Shown piece after piece: positions 37,101 to 47,975 of a stretch of DNA of 64,000 nt. Source of the stretch: Bolinopsis microptera (taxonomy: Eukaryota > Ctenophora > Tentaculata > Lobata > Bolinopsidae); contig NC_087076.1 in the NCBI RefSeq assembly GCF_026151205.1, positions 13,253,675 to 13,317,674 on the forward strand, given 5' to 3'. The stretch's first letter is position 1; each line of letters begins with the position of its first letter. Under the pieces are notes generated by a model, which worked only from the letters and a program-made list of their open reading frames with translations, was not told the origin of the DNA and did no database searches. A program made the position numbers and the translations under genes.

Positions 37101-39385
37101 GTGTCTGCCTGCGCAAAGTTATTTTGCGCGAAAATCTGAATTAAACAATTGTTGGCGTGCGGTGCTGAAATGTTCAAGTACATTGTTAATTTCACCATGT
37201 ACGCATCCCGCTAGAGACTAATTGATAGCATAGTATTATTATTTTGACTTAGTATTACTATTTTGCACAGATCCGTGTCAGGTTGCATAAACAATAAACA
37301 TATGGTTACATAGAAATATACACGATTTTCAAATTAAATATGGAATTATATCGACTGGGCGGCGCTCGGCCTGTCACTCCGCCATATCTGCATGCTTATA
37401 AACAGTAAAGACTGGGGTCCCCAGGTGGTATGGAATATGATCAAATACTCCATCACGGATCGGGAAATTGAGCGGCCATCCACAAAAGAAAAGCGGCCGC
37501 ATTTCTTGTTACCAAATGCAATGATCGTATAATTAAGCAGTTTTTCATCGGTTTTGATTCACCATCTTCCTATGAACCGATGATAACTTGATCTACATTG
37601 GGTGAGAAAGGGCGCAAAAATCCGGCAGCCGATAGATACAATCACACAGACTCCTCACACAAACTGAAGAAGTGCAATTGTAATTTTTTGGCAAAATTTC
37701 ATAATGATAAAATTTTACTGTAGAATAATAATCATAAATTGAAATTTAACAACACCGCTTTTAAGATAAACTTATACTCAGCAGTGTTTAAACTAGTCAT
37801 CCCAGAAAATAACATGAAAACTATGTTAAAAAAAGTAAATTATACTTGAAAATATATCGCGTCGTCAATACTAAAGCCAGAAAAAGGTACTTAAACATAT
37901 TATGCAAAGGTCAAACACCAGATATGACCAAAATAGTTATCGATAAAGTTTTTCAAGTTCATCTAGGGACAGTTTAAAAAGGTAGTTTTTTAGAAGATCT
38001 AGAGCTTTAAAAGATTCCAAGGATTGAGCTGAAGAGATGGTAACAGGCAGACGATTGTAGATCTTTGGAGCCACCACAGAGAAGCTACGCTCACCAAACT
38101 TTGAATTACAAGAAGGAACAATAAGAATAACAGCTCCACACGAAACTATGATGGATCTGCTCTAGTCTCCAGCCATTCTCTTGTTCGGTGTTCACGGTTC
38201 TTTTTTTCTGATAAATTACCGGTCCCGGCTTATCCCCGGTAACGGGTACTTTCAATATTCGAATTTTCAGTTTTAAGTCAGAAATCCGATCCTGGTCAAC
38301 CTTTGTCTAATATCAACTTAATAACACCAGAATGTGTGTGTGTCTGTGTGTAATTTCCGAACGGTTATACAAAAAAACGGTAATAGTTACGGGACTGGTT
38401 TTTTCGGTATAGTGCTGACAAAACTCTGACGAAGCCCATAAGCAAATTTTATAAAAATCGGCCGGTGGTAAGTGGTTTAATTGATGATTTTGTTCCAGAA
38501 ATGTGACATAAATGGATGTGAGAGAGAACGAGGAGGATAACATGTACCGTAATTAGTTTAGCCCCACGTAATACTATAAGCTTAGAGCTCACTCTTGCGG
38601 CCGCTTTGTTTCAACTGTAGGGAGATTTCATACTTTCATAAGACAGCGTTATGCGTGATATCAAATATTATATAATGCGGTTGTATACTTTTACATTGCA
38701 ACTGTGACAGTAAAGTCCCGGCCGAAGGCACGGGTTACACTAGTATAGTATAATATAAAGATATAATATACTAGTGTAACCCGGCCTACGGCCGGGATTT
38801 CACTGCCGCAGTTAAAAAGGGTAGGAGTAATTACCCGCTGAGTCAAAACCCGGATTAGGCGAGCAATTCTATTCGGAGTGCCCTCACGTATCCAATAGTA
38901 TGCTTAAAAGATAGTAATTCTTAATCAATAATCAATAGAAATTAACCCTTAACACCATGCAGCACACCAGCCTATCATATTTGTGAACATGCATTACATT
39001 GTCGTATGAAAGTATGAACTCTCTCTACAGTCCAAACAGACCGTTTGAGCACTCCCTCCCCTAATAAGTTTATAGTATTATATGACCATGTAATATATAC
39101 GCCATGTAATATATACGCTACATAATATTATGCAGAGAGAAAGAGCTAGCCCCGTAACTCTTGCCGTTCTTCTCAAGCCATTTTATGTAACATATTTTGT
39201 GGTACAAAACCATCAATTAAACCACTTACCACCGGCCGATTTTTATAAAATTTGCTTATTGGCTTCGTCAGAGTTTTGTCGGCACTATACCGAAAAAACC
39301 AGTCCCGAAACTATTACCGTTTTTTTTGTATAACCGTTCGGAAATTACACACAGACGATCAGACAGACAGACAGACAGACAGACA

Positions 39386-39468
<83 letters not shown>

Positions 39469-40254
39469 TCTGGTGTTATTAAGGTGATAATATAACTTCA
39501 AATCTGTTCAGGTATTGGAGACGAACTGAGGCATTGGAATCGCAGATTCGAGATAGAATCCCGCCCCTCGGCTCTCTGGTTTGATTTCTGGACGGAGTTC
39601 ACTGCCAACATCAACTCCATCATATTCGGCCGGGAAGCGTACGACAAACTCGAACCCATCGTCTTCAACAAGTACATATTCTACAAGTTCGCCATCATCG
39701 GTCTGGAAACAGGATTTGTGGACGGTGTTGATATAACCCCTGTTCTGAAGGAGAGTATCGAGAATAGCATAGCTCGTTATCAAGAAACTGTGTACGGTGA
39801 TTTCAGGAAGTATTTCTCTGTCAACATGTTCTTCTCTGGCAAGCTGCCAAAGTTTTTGGGATTTGATGTTGGTCCGTACCCGACGAACAGTGGGTTTGAA
39901 GTGATTAAAGTTGGGTCTGTGGACAAGTACCTGAATGATCCATGTGTATTTATGCAGGTAAAAGCTGTCGACTGTTGTACGTCGCTTTTAAACTTTATGT
40001 CCCTATCAAATGCTTTTACTTGACAAGGTTACTTTATTGCCAGCGTTTCTGAACCAATAATGCTCTATAATGTCAATGTTACTCTATATAATCACCTTAC
40101 ATTCCGTCAGACGTGGAGGTTTATAACAGACATGTCAACCAGCGTATTCTACTCTATCCTCCCTGGCGGTCCTAGTGGCAACTACTTTAGTAACCTCTAC
40201 AAACTTGAGATTAGCAACTATGTTACCGAGGTTTACAAAGTCTGGCAGCTGTAG
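25155..40254 (+). CDS. Penicillin-acylase-family (S45) Ntn-hydrolase, 7 coding exons, complete
   Basis: Members hydrolyse amide bonds of acylated substrates (penicillins, acyl-homoserine lactones, other N-acyl amides) after self-cleavage frees an N-terminal serine. The exons are 25155-25932, 26827-26961, 27389-27883, 34673-34808, 35038-35165, 39512-39957 and 40111-40254. All junctions are GT-AG with matching phase and give 753 residues, the normal family length. Residues about 8-31 form a signal peptide or membrane anchor. Family motifs are GWMHARDRYVQ with LAAQGRLTE (about 75-99), the nucleophile segment N-S253-NNWVVSG, SSDPHL, GRNKALTFS, ATANN in exon 4 (likely the oxyanion Asn) and GGPSGNYFS near the C terminus. 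It should be secreted or lumenal. Introns 1, 3 and 5 each hold G-capped elements; exon 4 begins only 51 bp after the end of a 6.6 kb insertion's target duplication. The substrate is unknown. The family is mainly prokaryotic; the introns show this is a resident eukaryotic gene. Confidence 0.93.
25956..26671. mobile_element. G-capped element E1 in intron 1 of the acylase gene
   Basis: It starts with 19 G residues and ends with 24 C residues. Inside the caps the ends are inverted repeats: TCAGTACCCATACATTGG on the left, and on the right the same with one change. The roughly 670-bp interior has no open frame of note and no repeats. Target duplications are not clear; the flanks share only a loose TTATACA / TAATAACA similarity. 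It lies wholly within the intron, 23 bp after the exon 1 donor. Confidence 0.75.
28295..34370 (+). repeat. 6.1-kb C/T-rich satellite with a ~1.5-kb higher-order period
   Basis: The plus strand is an almost uninterrupted polypyrimidine tract built from CTCCTC, CAGTCCTCCTC, CAGTCATCCTC, CAGCCATCCTC and CTGGGTCCTC words. Larger blocks recur: the line at 32461 is repeated at 33961 and that at 31861 at 33361 (period 1500), and the TCCTATGTCC-containing block recurs at about 29767, 30857, 31450 and 32953. Serine/proline-rich open frames here are artefacts of the repeat. Such purine/pyrimidine asymmetry can form triplex DNA. On the transcribed strand it offers hundreds of polypyrimidine-CAG acceptor-like sites inside an intron. 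Confidence 0.95.
34386..34540 (+). repeat. 20-bp tandem repeat next to the right end of E2
   Basis: Units of the form GTCCGTCCGAGTCCGCCAAT are repeated, preceded by AATGTCC-type partial units. The left end of E2 carries the related GGACATAGGC units in the complementary sense. The repeat lies just inside the right terminal block of the element. Confidence 0.8.
35297..36527. mobile_element. G-capped element E3 in intron 5 of the acylase gene
   Basis: Its ends are inverted repeats: a G run, then TGCAGGTACTTTTTTGATGG on the left, and the reverse complement followed by C runs (one T interrupts) on the right. A 7-bp duplication, ATTCACC, flanks it (35290-35296 and 36528-36534). A block with ACTTTTCGAAATTTCTGAAAA followed by an ACCCACCCAC-type stretch recurs in the same orientation near the right end with changes. 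The centre is a 42-bp minisatellite. No transposase is seen. Confidence 0.82.
35757..36328 (+). repeat. 42-bp minisatellite, about 13-14 copies, open reading frame
   Basis: The unit reads AATTAGATCTACAACAAGCT followed by AGGTATAATTTCAGAAAAACCC, with an alternative ACACCGAGCT variant in some copies. Because 42 is a multiple of three, one frame stays open and encodes a 14-residue repeat (KTQLDLQQARYNFR). A single-base loss in a late unit closes it. Nothing indicates that it is translated. Confidence 0.9.
37938..38139 (-). pseudogene. LINE reverse transcriptase, extreme C-terminal fragment
   Basis: On minus the sequence encodes FGERSFSVVAPKIYNRLP followed by SLESFKALDLLKNYLFKL and a stop at 37938-37940. 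This matches the C-terminal end of the LINE frame at 20387-21139 (GDRSFSVVGPRVFNALP). It is a heavily 5'-truncated insertion within intron 5 of the acylase gene. Confidence 0.75.
38313..38521 (-). repeat. Dispersed CA-ended repeat, partial inverted copy
   Basis: As reverse complement this stretch matches the last 200 bp of the repeats at 38806-39483 and 59292-60691, including the TTCTGGTGTTATT end and a short interrupted CA tract. Confidence 0.8.
38700..38812. mobile_element. 113-bp foldback MITE, about 50-bp arms
   Basis: The left arm (ACTGTGACAGTAAAGTCCCG onward) and the right arm are reverse complements with a few mismatches. They share GGGTTACACTAGTATA near the centre, around a short AT-rich loop. 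No target duplication is evident. It sits in acylase intron 5, immediately before a CA-ended dispersed repeat. Confidence 0.65.
38806..39483 (+). repeat. Dispersed repeat ending in (CA)n and TTCTGGTGTTATTAAG, copy 1
   Basis: The family begins AGTTAAAAAGGGTAGGAGTA and continues through CCCGCTGAGTCAAAACCCG. It ends with a conserved 200-bp stretch, a CAGA/CA microsatellite and TTCTGGTGTTATTAAGGTGA. A second long copy is at 59292-60691 and a partial inverted copy at 38313-38521. This copy ends about 28 bp before exon 6 of the acylase, so the repeat forms most of that intron's 3' end. Peptide-like frames in it ([16 protein letters not shown]) recur only because the repeat does. Confidence 0.8.
39361..39469 (+). 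repeat. Microsatellite (CAGA)n then (CA)n
   Basis: About 28 bp of AGAC repeats are followed by roughly 80 bp of pure CA dinucleotides, as the tail of the dispersed repeat in acylase intron 5. The homologous copies at 60656-60672 and 38332-38350 have much shorter CA runs, so this one has expanded. Confidence 0.95.
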
Positions 40255-42460
40255 AGTTGAACAAAGTCTAGAACAGAACAGAGTCTGGCAGCATTTGGCA
40301 GCATCTGGCAGCTTAAAACTGTGCTGTGTTCTCAAATTGTATGTTCTTTTTGAAAACTTATTAATTACTTTAGCGCCATCGCGACTCTTATAGAGCTTTA
40401 GATTGAAGACTTTAATTTATTTAAAAACTTTCAGATAAACATAAAGTTGAGTCAGATTTAGATTAGGTATCTGTATTCTGTGACCTGTAGCTGTGTCGAA
40501 TAGAAGAGACAAAACGTTAAATATATTGAAGTAGGGTGAACCACAATTAACTTCGTATCATGGTATAAGAGTTAACGTTTCTAATTATGAAAGATTAAAA
40601 GTTACGAAGTGTTATCGTACAAAAACCCTCTAATGCTGACAGGGTCAATTTAGGACAACCCTAAGAATGCTTCTTTTTACATACTGACGTTTGACACAAA
40701 TAAGTTTTTGATAAACGATTTAATTGGTACCAATCTGAACTTCTTGTTGGATTTTTAGGTATTTCTGATGTAGTGACCCGCTTACCATACCTGTTGTTCT
40801 GGACATTATGTATTTTTACTTAATAACGTACCATGGCAGTTTAGATTTTCGAATTATTTGTATAAATCGATTTTTGAAACTTATGTAGTTTTAAATTATT
40901 CCTATTTCCTACTGCGAACCCTGATGCTGGACAGGGATATGATACGGAGGGTTTTATCTGGCGTAGATCGGACTTAGTTCCGACATAGTAGTAGTAGTAG
41001 TAGTATGTAGTAGTACAGTAGTAGTAGTAGTAGTAATAATATTTCCTACTATAATATAACGAGTTGTTCAAGTTGTCAACTGACAAGCAGTTACAATATT
41101 TTACTAACAAACGAAAGAAAAAAATTGGTCATGGTGGGAAACCAAATTTCGATTGTTTTGTTTGTTTTAATCAAATTAGTCAACTGAATTTCTGATCGGA
41201 TTTTGATAGTTGATAGTCTATCTTTTATATTGTCGTCTCGTGTATATTTTAAGTCAGATGAAGACAGAACTTTGTGTTAAATTATTGGTTCTTTTGTTTT
41301 GTTCAAGGTGAAAATTTTGAAAATTTACATATTATTTATAATTAGCGTGTTTTTTGTGTGTGATTGTGCCATCAGGAGAAGTCGACCGAGGAGGTGAAAT
41401 TTGTTAAGATAAGAATGATAACTATGCTGATAAATTCTTCTCTAGTAAGGTGCACCCCGGCCCCCGATACCTTGTGCCTTACGAGAAAGAAAGAATCACA
41501 GTATTGTCGGAGATCTTTCTGCAGTACATTCCAAAATTCCTAATGCGAATTTTACATGATATTACATTGTTTGCAGATCAAAGATATTATCTTGCTGAAT
41601 GCTTTGGGCAAATTGTCCGATAGTGATACCCTGGGTCATGTCAATGAAGTTTGAGCACGTGGAAGACAAATAATGTAAATTTGATTCTTAGCTTCTATAG
41701 CATTATCACTGTCTCCTGTCAAGTCCTTGAATGAAATCCTTATAATATTTTAATTTTAATATTCAATGATTTAAATGAAGAAATTAACAACTTTTATTTA
41801 AAATGTAATTATTACCTGGTCGAGATCGGAAACATCCTTTTTTCTCTTTACTTCTTTTTCCCTTTACTTCTTTTTTCAGCTAATTAGCTAAAAGCTTTAA
41901 ATTAAAATCGAAGAATATGCGCCTACAATTTACATACGGAGATACGGATACTGTTAACTGTGCAAAGTACGATGTACTATTCGATTTGATTACATGATCG
42001 GCCAACCTGCATGTATATTGTATAAGTTGTATTTTTTGTGATTAGTTACGTTAAATAATTAGTGTTGGGTTTATAATTATTCAATTAATGTATTAGATTC
42101 TTGTTAATATAAAGTACCCGATTAGTTACTGTCTAGTTTATTGGATTTATAGTTGTTTAGAAAACTTTATTATAAGAAAACTTTATATATATTAGTGTTA
42201 CTTCATTGTTTTTATCAAAAAGTCAAAATAAATTATTTTTCATAACAAATTATTTCCTGCCAGCGCTCTATATATATTACTATATTAGAATGTTCAACAA
42301 CATTCAAGACTCAAGTTGGACTTACAATAATACGTGTAGTGTTACTGTTACTTACTACTTAGTTACCACCGCACCAAACGCATCGTTTCTACACGCATGA
42401 ACGAATGAACACAGCACATCCAAGATAACTTGCCATTTCACAAGCTTGATCTGGCCATGC
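40255..42460. other. Intergenic sequence after the acylase gene
   Basis: No gene is supported. Just after the acylase stop a GTCTGGCAGC-type unit recurs four times (40237-40315), partly overlapping the end of the coding sequence. A TAG trinucleotide microsatellite lies at about 40986-41035. The rest is AT-rich with only short open frames. Confidence 0.5.
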
Positions 42461-42469
42461 TTGTTAAGG

Positions 42470-42565
42470 CCAGAGGGGGGGGGGGGGGGGTGTAATGCTT
42501 GTTAAGGCCAGAGGGGGGGGGGGGTGTAATGCTTGTTAAGGCCAGAGGGGGGGGGGGGTGTAATG
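42470..42565 (+). repeat. Three tandem units containing G runs
   Basis: The unit TGCTTGTTAAGGCCAGAG plus 12-16 G plus TGTAA occurs three times. The G-run-then-TGT arrangement is that of the left ends of the G-capped elements in this window, but no matching C-capped right end is seen. These may be solo ends or an expanded end. Confidence 0.7.
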
Positions 42566-42776
42566 CTTGTTAATAGCTTAGAATAAAAAGTTGGCCGTGA
42601 GCTTGTAATCAGCATTTTGTCGACCAACAGTCCAACACAAGGTGAGGCAATGTGCAGCCAATTCTTGAAAGTCACAGACGAGGGGGGGGTCAACCTCATT
42701 TTACCTCATTTTACCTCATCCCAATTTTGCCTTTTTTGGCTGGCCTCATGAGGTAAAATGAGGTAAATCTCGGCAC

Positions 42777-45057
42777 AAATTTTTAACAGGTAAAATTCTC
42801 TAAATCGTCAATTTAGTCACGAAGGAGTATGGAAGGAGATCTATATGTGTGCTCCTCTAATATAAACAGTATGAAATGGTTAACTTTATTCGAGGTCTCA
42901 GGTCTCTACAATGTCGGGAAGTTCCTGCAAGAATTTGCGCATTGCGCTTGAAGCACAAGATTCACAGCGCAAAAAGCGAAGGTCGTAGAGACATGAGACC
43001 TTGACTAAAGTTAACCATTTCATACCATTGCTATAAGAGTATGCCACTTTTAGAGTCCTGAACACACTCCCATATCTCTTAATCGTCAATTATATGAATT
43101 TTACCTGTTAAAATATATCATCTTTAACTGATATCAATTTAGTTTAACACTGTTAGTTTTAAAAAAGAAAATAATACTTCACACCAAATAAAACTAACAC
43201 ATAATATGAGAATATAAAAAGGAAGGTTTTCTTGGAGACCTGGACCGAGCATCAAAATAGTGTACATTACTGCTGCTGTCATTGTCAAGACTCAAGAATA
43301 AGAGAGTCTAGTTGTGGGATTATGCTGGATAACAGATATGATAAGTGGTAACATCCTACAAAAGAATGTTAGCTTACTAAGGAATTTTCCTCTTACTGAA
43401 TCATACAAGAAGTTAACTAAGTTCCTCCTAGTCCTAAGCATTATCTTGTTTCAGAGGGAATGAGTGATTTAAAAAGATGAGGCCAAAGAGTTAGTTGTAA
43501 AGAAGGCATTTGTACTCTGTAATTTCTAAGCTAATTTTTTTCGATATTTATAGCTATTTACTGATCTTGTCTTGACGTATCAGCAAAAGATCACTGCAAC
43601 TGGACCTCGTTAGTTGTTAGTCATGTTATGCTGATCCAGTTAGTGACGAGCTATGAAGTAATCATTCGACCTCATTTAATACTGATGCTATCAATGACGA
43701 GCTATGAAGTAATCAGTGGATCTCGTCAATGCTCATCCTGTCCGGACTGTCAGTGACGAGTTATGAAGAAATAAATGGCAAGTTGGTGCAGTCTATGCAC
43801 GGTCCATACAACAACAAGAGAACACTCCATGCACAGTCCCTGCACGGTCAGTCCCTGCACACTCCCTGCACGGTCTATGCACACTCCCTGCGGCTACTAA
43901 CCGGTCACTAGCCGGCTATTAACTTGGCTCTAAAGCAGACCTACTTAGTAGGTCTGCTTAGTTGGTTAGTAGCCGGTAGGTCTGCTTTAGAGCTCAGCTA
44001 ATCGCCGGCTAGTGACCGCCTAGTAGCCGGTTAGTAGCCACTTTGTGGTCACTAGCCGGCTAGTAGCCGGTTAGTAGCCGGCTAGTGACCACTTTTTAAG
44101 TGCCGGTTAGTAGCCGGTTTGGTAATGTGAAGTTGAGAAGCTGTTATTACAAAAGTGGCTACTAGCCGGTGTTCATATGTTACTGTGCAGGGACCTTGCA
44201 GGGACCGTGCATAGACCGTGCAGGGAGTGTGCAGGGACTGAGTGTGCAGGGACTGACCGTGCAGGGACCGTGCATCAAGTGTTCATTGTGCAGGGACCGT
44301 GCAGGGACCGTGCATGGAGTGTTCTCTTGTTGTTGCATGGACCGTGCAGGGACCGTGCATAGACTGTCCGGAGCTAAACGACCAACTTCCCAAATAAATG
44401 AAGACCTCATTAATTCCCTTGTTCCAAGAAGATATTCCTCTGGTAACAACCCCTTCGGCCTTCTGGCCTGCTTCTGAACATAATATGAAGATGCGAAAAC
44501 CTAGTCTACCTAAATTGGAACTTGCTGACTGCATCATGGAAAATGGATAACAATCGAGAAATGATAATCAGTGCCAGGATATAATCAAAGTTGAATTTGG
44601 AATCCAAGGAAAACCTTCCTTTTTTATATTACCATATTGTGCATTAGTTTGGTGTGAAGTATTATGTTCTTTTAAAAAACTAACAGTGTTAAACTAAATT
44701 GATATCAGTTAAAGATGATATATTTTAACAGGTAAAATTCATATAATTGACGATTAAGAGATATCGGAGTGTGTTCAGGACTCTGAAAGTGGCATACTCT
44801 CATTGCAATGGTATGAAATGGTTAACTTTAGTCAAGGTCTCATGTCTCTACAACCTTCGCTTTTGGCGCAGTGAATCTTGCGCTTCAGCGCAATGCAAAA
44901 ATTCCTGCAGGAACTTCCCGACATTGTAGAGACCTGACACCTCGACTAAAGTTAACCATTTCCTACTGTTTATATTAGAGGAGCACACATTTAGAACTCC
45001 TCCCATACTCCTTCATGACTAAATTGACGATTTAGAGAATTTTACCTGTTAAAAATT
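42777..45057. repeat. Large foldback: ~460-bp inverted arms, each itself palindromic
   Basis: The left arm 42777-43236 and right arm 44603-45057 are reverse complements with modest divergence. Each arm contains a roughly 330-bp unit bounded by TTTTAACAGGTAAAATTC and AATTTTACCTGTTAAAA, with a second palindrome around GAAATGGTTAACTTTA inside. It is in effect two inverted copies of a palindromic MITE with matching flanks. Inside the arms, GCACGGTC/GACCGTGC units at 43785-43890 and 44190-44370 and TAGCCGGTTAGTAGCC units at 43890-44180 also pair in inverted sense. No gene is present. Confidence 0.88.
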
Positions 45058-45527
45058 GGTGAAAAATATGGGCGTGGCCCATGTCAGTATTATACGAAAC
45101 CGTAGAGACACAAAATTTTTTTTGGTTGTTCCTGACCCTATAGAGCAACTAATTAGAGGTGATATCTAATTATTTGAACGAAAAGTGGTTTTGTGAACCG
45201 CCCTATATTCTACAGCGAATCATGAACATTGAACATGTACATATAATATAATATTACATAAGAACTTAGAATTGTATGAAGTATGAGTTTATATGAGAAA
45301 TTTATTATGAAATGACCTTTCACTATGCAATTTCGACTAAATTCATGTAGATATCCAATCCAGTTCCATGCACAACTGTTGTTTACATTTGGTCTAGTTA
45401 GACACAATTTGTTTCAGAGTGACTCGATAATCGCAATATCAAATTAAGATATTATTTAAATGGTCCATGTCATGCAATGCGGAAATATCCCCATAAATTG
45501 GCAACTGCCAAAGTGACATGCTAAAGT

Positions 45528-46628
45528 TGTAAGCAGTCATCACTTGCTTCAGATTCGTAGATTATTTGTAGTAATTTAGGTTACGAACAACAAAAACGAA
45601 AGTAATAATTATGGTAAAAAAGGGTAAGAAACAAAATTATTAACAATCCAATTACCACAAAATACACTTCCTAATTACTCTGACTTATAACGCCCTACAT
45701 CTACTGTAAAACACACGTCCTTACTCTACCCTTACTTATCACCCTCGTTAACCGTCTCTAACGGAGTCTTACCCTTAAACTACACTTACATAACACTGCA
45801 CTTTTAGCCCTCGCTGACCGTCCTTATATCAGGCCCAAATCCACTATAGTTCATTCTCGCTCTACCTGAGCCCGATTGTTGTTGACACGAACCCACTCGT
45901 GTTGGATTAACCCGTGTTAACCCTGGCTACAACACAGCCTATTCCTGCTCTCCTGAGTTAACCAATGTTGACTCTCCCTACGCTTAAGCCAGACTGCTCA
46001 TTTCCTCCGCACAGTTCCACTAACTACAGTCCACGATAATGCTCTCTCCGGGATCCTAACGTAACAGGTCCTGGCTCCAAAGTGTCCTACATCAATGGCC
46101 CTCGATTCGGGCAAACTCAATCTCCTTCTTCCAGGTCCAGCCCCCAGATATAAATACTGACCCGTCCGTGGTTTTTCACCCGACCTCTCTAACCAGACTC
46201 ACGTGCCCCTGCTCACACCTTTGGCAGCTGGTCTTATCTCCCACTAAAGCTTCATTGTCCCGAGTCCAGGTGTTACGACTATTCATCTTTTTACCAAAGC
46301 TTCCTGTCTGATGACCTCTGAATCCATAGTTTGTTAGAACTCACATCTATCTTTGACTCTATATCTACACAAAGGCTTTACGTCTGAGGTTTCCTAAATT
46401 CATTGTCTCTCCTCCAGAGTGACATATTTCTCGTCCGTCCAGGTGAGGTCCAACACACAATCTCCATTGTATTCTCTTTCTCTAACTTTCCCTAACCACA
46501 GACCAGAACTGGATGTTCCACTTCCACTGCCTTATTACACAATACTGCCTTATTACACAATACTGCCTTATTACACAATACTATCTAAAATCTATCAAAT
46601 AATCTAGATCAAATAATCACGGCTTACA
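45528..46628 (-). repeat. LTR, uninterrupted copy, 1101 bp
   Basis: It begins TGTAAGCAGTC and ends ACGGCTTACA. Comparison with the right copy showed near identity by eye (one difference noted, G at 46050 against A at 55374). It keeps the uninterrupted site TAACACTGCAC where the right copy carries a 2.1-kb insertion. A 22-bp unit CTGCCTTATTACACAATA and related occurs three times near 46528-46582. Confidence 0.92.
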
Positions 46629-46985
46629 CAACTTTACAAAATATGATCTTTTTTAGAACTTTACTATAATATGTAGTATAATAATTTAATAGAACATCTC
46701 GTACTACAGACTATATTCCATATCAGCTTCTATTCGCTCAATATTCACAGCTTACACAACTTTACAAAATCTGATCTTTTTTAGAACTTTACTATAATAG
46801 TATAATAATTTAATAGAAAATCTCGTACTACAGACTCTATTCCATGCTTGCTCCTAATCACTAAATATTCACGGCTTACACAACTTTACAAAATCTGAGC
46901 TTTTTTAGAACTTTACTATGATAGTGCATATAATAACTTTATAGAAAATCTCGTACTACAGACTATCGTTCCAAGACTATCTTCA
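46610..46985 (+). repeat. Tandem repeat, 124-128-bp unit, three copies, overlapping the LTR end
   Basis: Units start with GGCTTACACAACTTTACAAA, the first of which uses the last bases of the LTR. They continue through CTTTTTTAGAACTTTACTAT and CTCGTACTACAGACT. Starts are near 46621, 46749 and 46873. The LTR terminus has thus been copied into the interior with each unit. Confidence 0.85.
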
Positions 46986-47975
46986 ACTCACTTTTCAAAA
47001 TTCTTACTCTACCAAACTCATTACTCTGTCCCAGAACCAAATAAAATTGTTCCTTTTTGAACACCATGACGGGTCATCTATTTACTGTTCATCTTCATGT
47101 TATGTTCTATTGTCTATATAAGTATAATGCTTGACTTACTTCACTCCGTCTTAATTATGTCTGACTCTGTACAACATGGCGAAATCAGTTCTTCTGACGA
47201 TCCCCCTGCTCCTCCTCCTCGTGTCACTTTGTACTTTATGTCGGGTACTTTTCCCCACTCCACTTGTTGCCCCGACAGCTCCGACTCCGACTCCAAGTCC
47301 TCCTATCCAAAATGATATGGTGAGCAGCTCCTCTCCGGATGATTAGATTCGCTCCCTATCTTCATTTCCAGGTATGTATTGATCAGCTTTTCTCCACCGC
47401 CCCTGGGGGATGATAATCCCCCATAGTTATTCAATCCAGTCTAAGTTTACTTTATAAATTCGATACTCTTCCACATCTATCAAATTTTTTCGTTTTTAGG
47501 TTGGAAAAATACCGTAAAACCTTTTGGATTCAACTGCTCCTACTAGAATGTTTTTACAACCTGGTAAGTCTCCAAGTCTCCAGGTCTCCTCTCAACATCG
47601 TTCCATTGTTTCTTTTACTGTGTATCTCTCTTGTTCCACTAATGTTCCTCTTAATTGTCAACCTCTCTGCGTCTCTCTCTTCTTCTCACACCATGTCTCC
47701 GTCTTCCACTCGTTTTCCAACATTTTGGACAGTCCCCTGTATTATCGTACTGTTCTTTCCTCCAGATTTCCATATCTGTGTCTTCTTCTAATGTTTCACG
47801 TGTCTCCTTCTAATGTTTCACGTGTCTCTTCCCAATGTCTCCATGTGTCTACATCCAATGTCTACATGTGTCTTCTTCCAATGTGTTCACAATTCACATG
47901 TCTCCTTCACAGGTCTCCACGTGTTTCCTCCCAATGTTTTCATATGTCTCTTTCCAATGCCATGTGTCTTCTTTA

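Noticed and set aside
39252-39501. Frames encoding poly-HT or poly-CV
   Set aside because: They are translations of the CA microsatellite.
40237-40315. GTCTGGCAGC repeats as extra coding sequence of the acylase
   Set aside because: The stop codon at 40252-40254 precedes most copies and the protein already has full family length.
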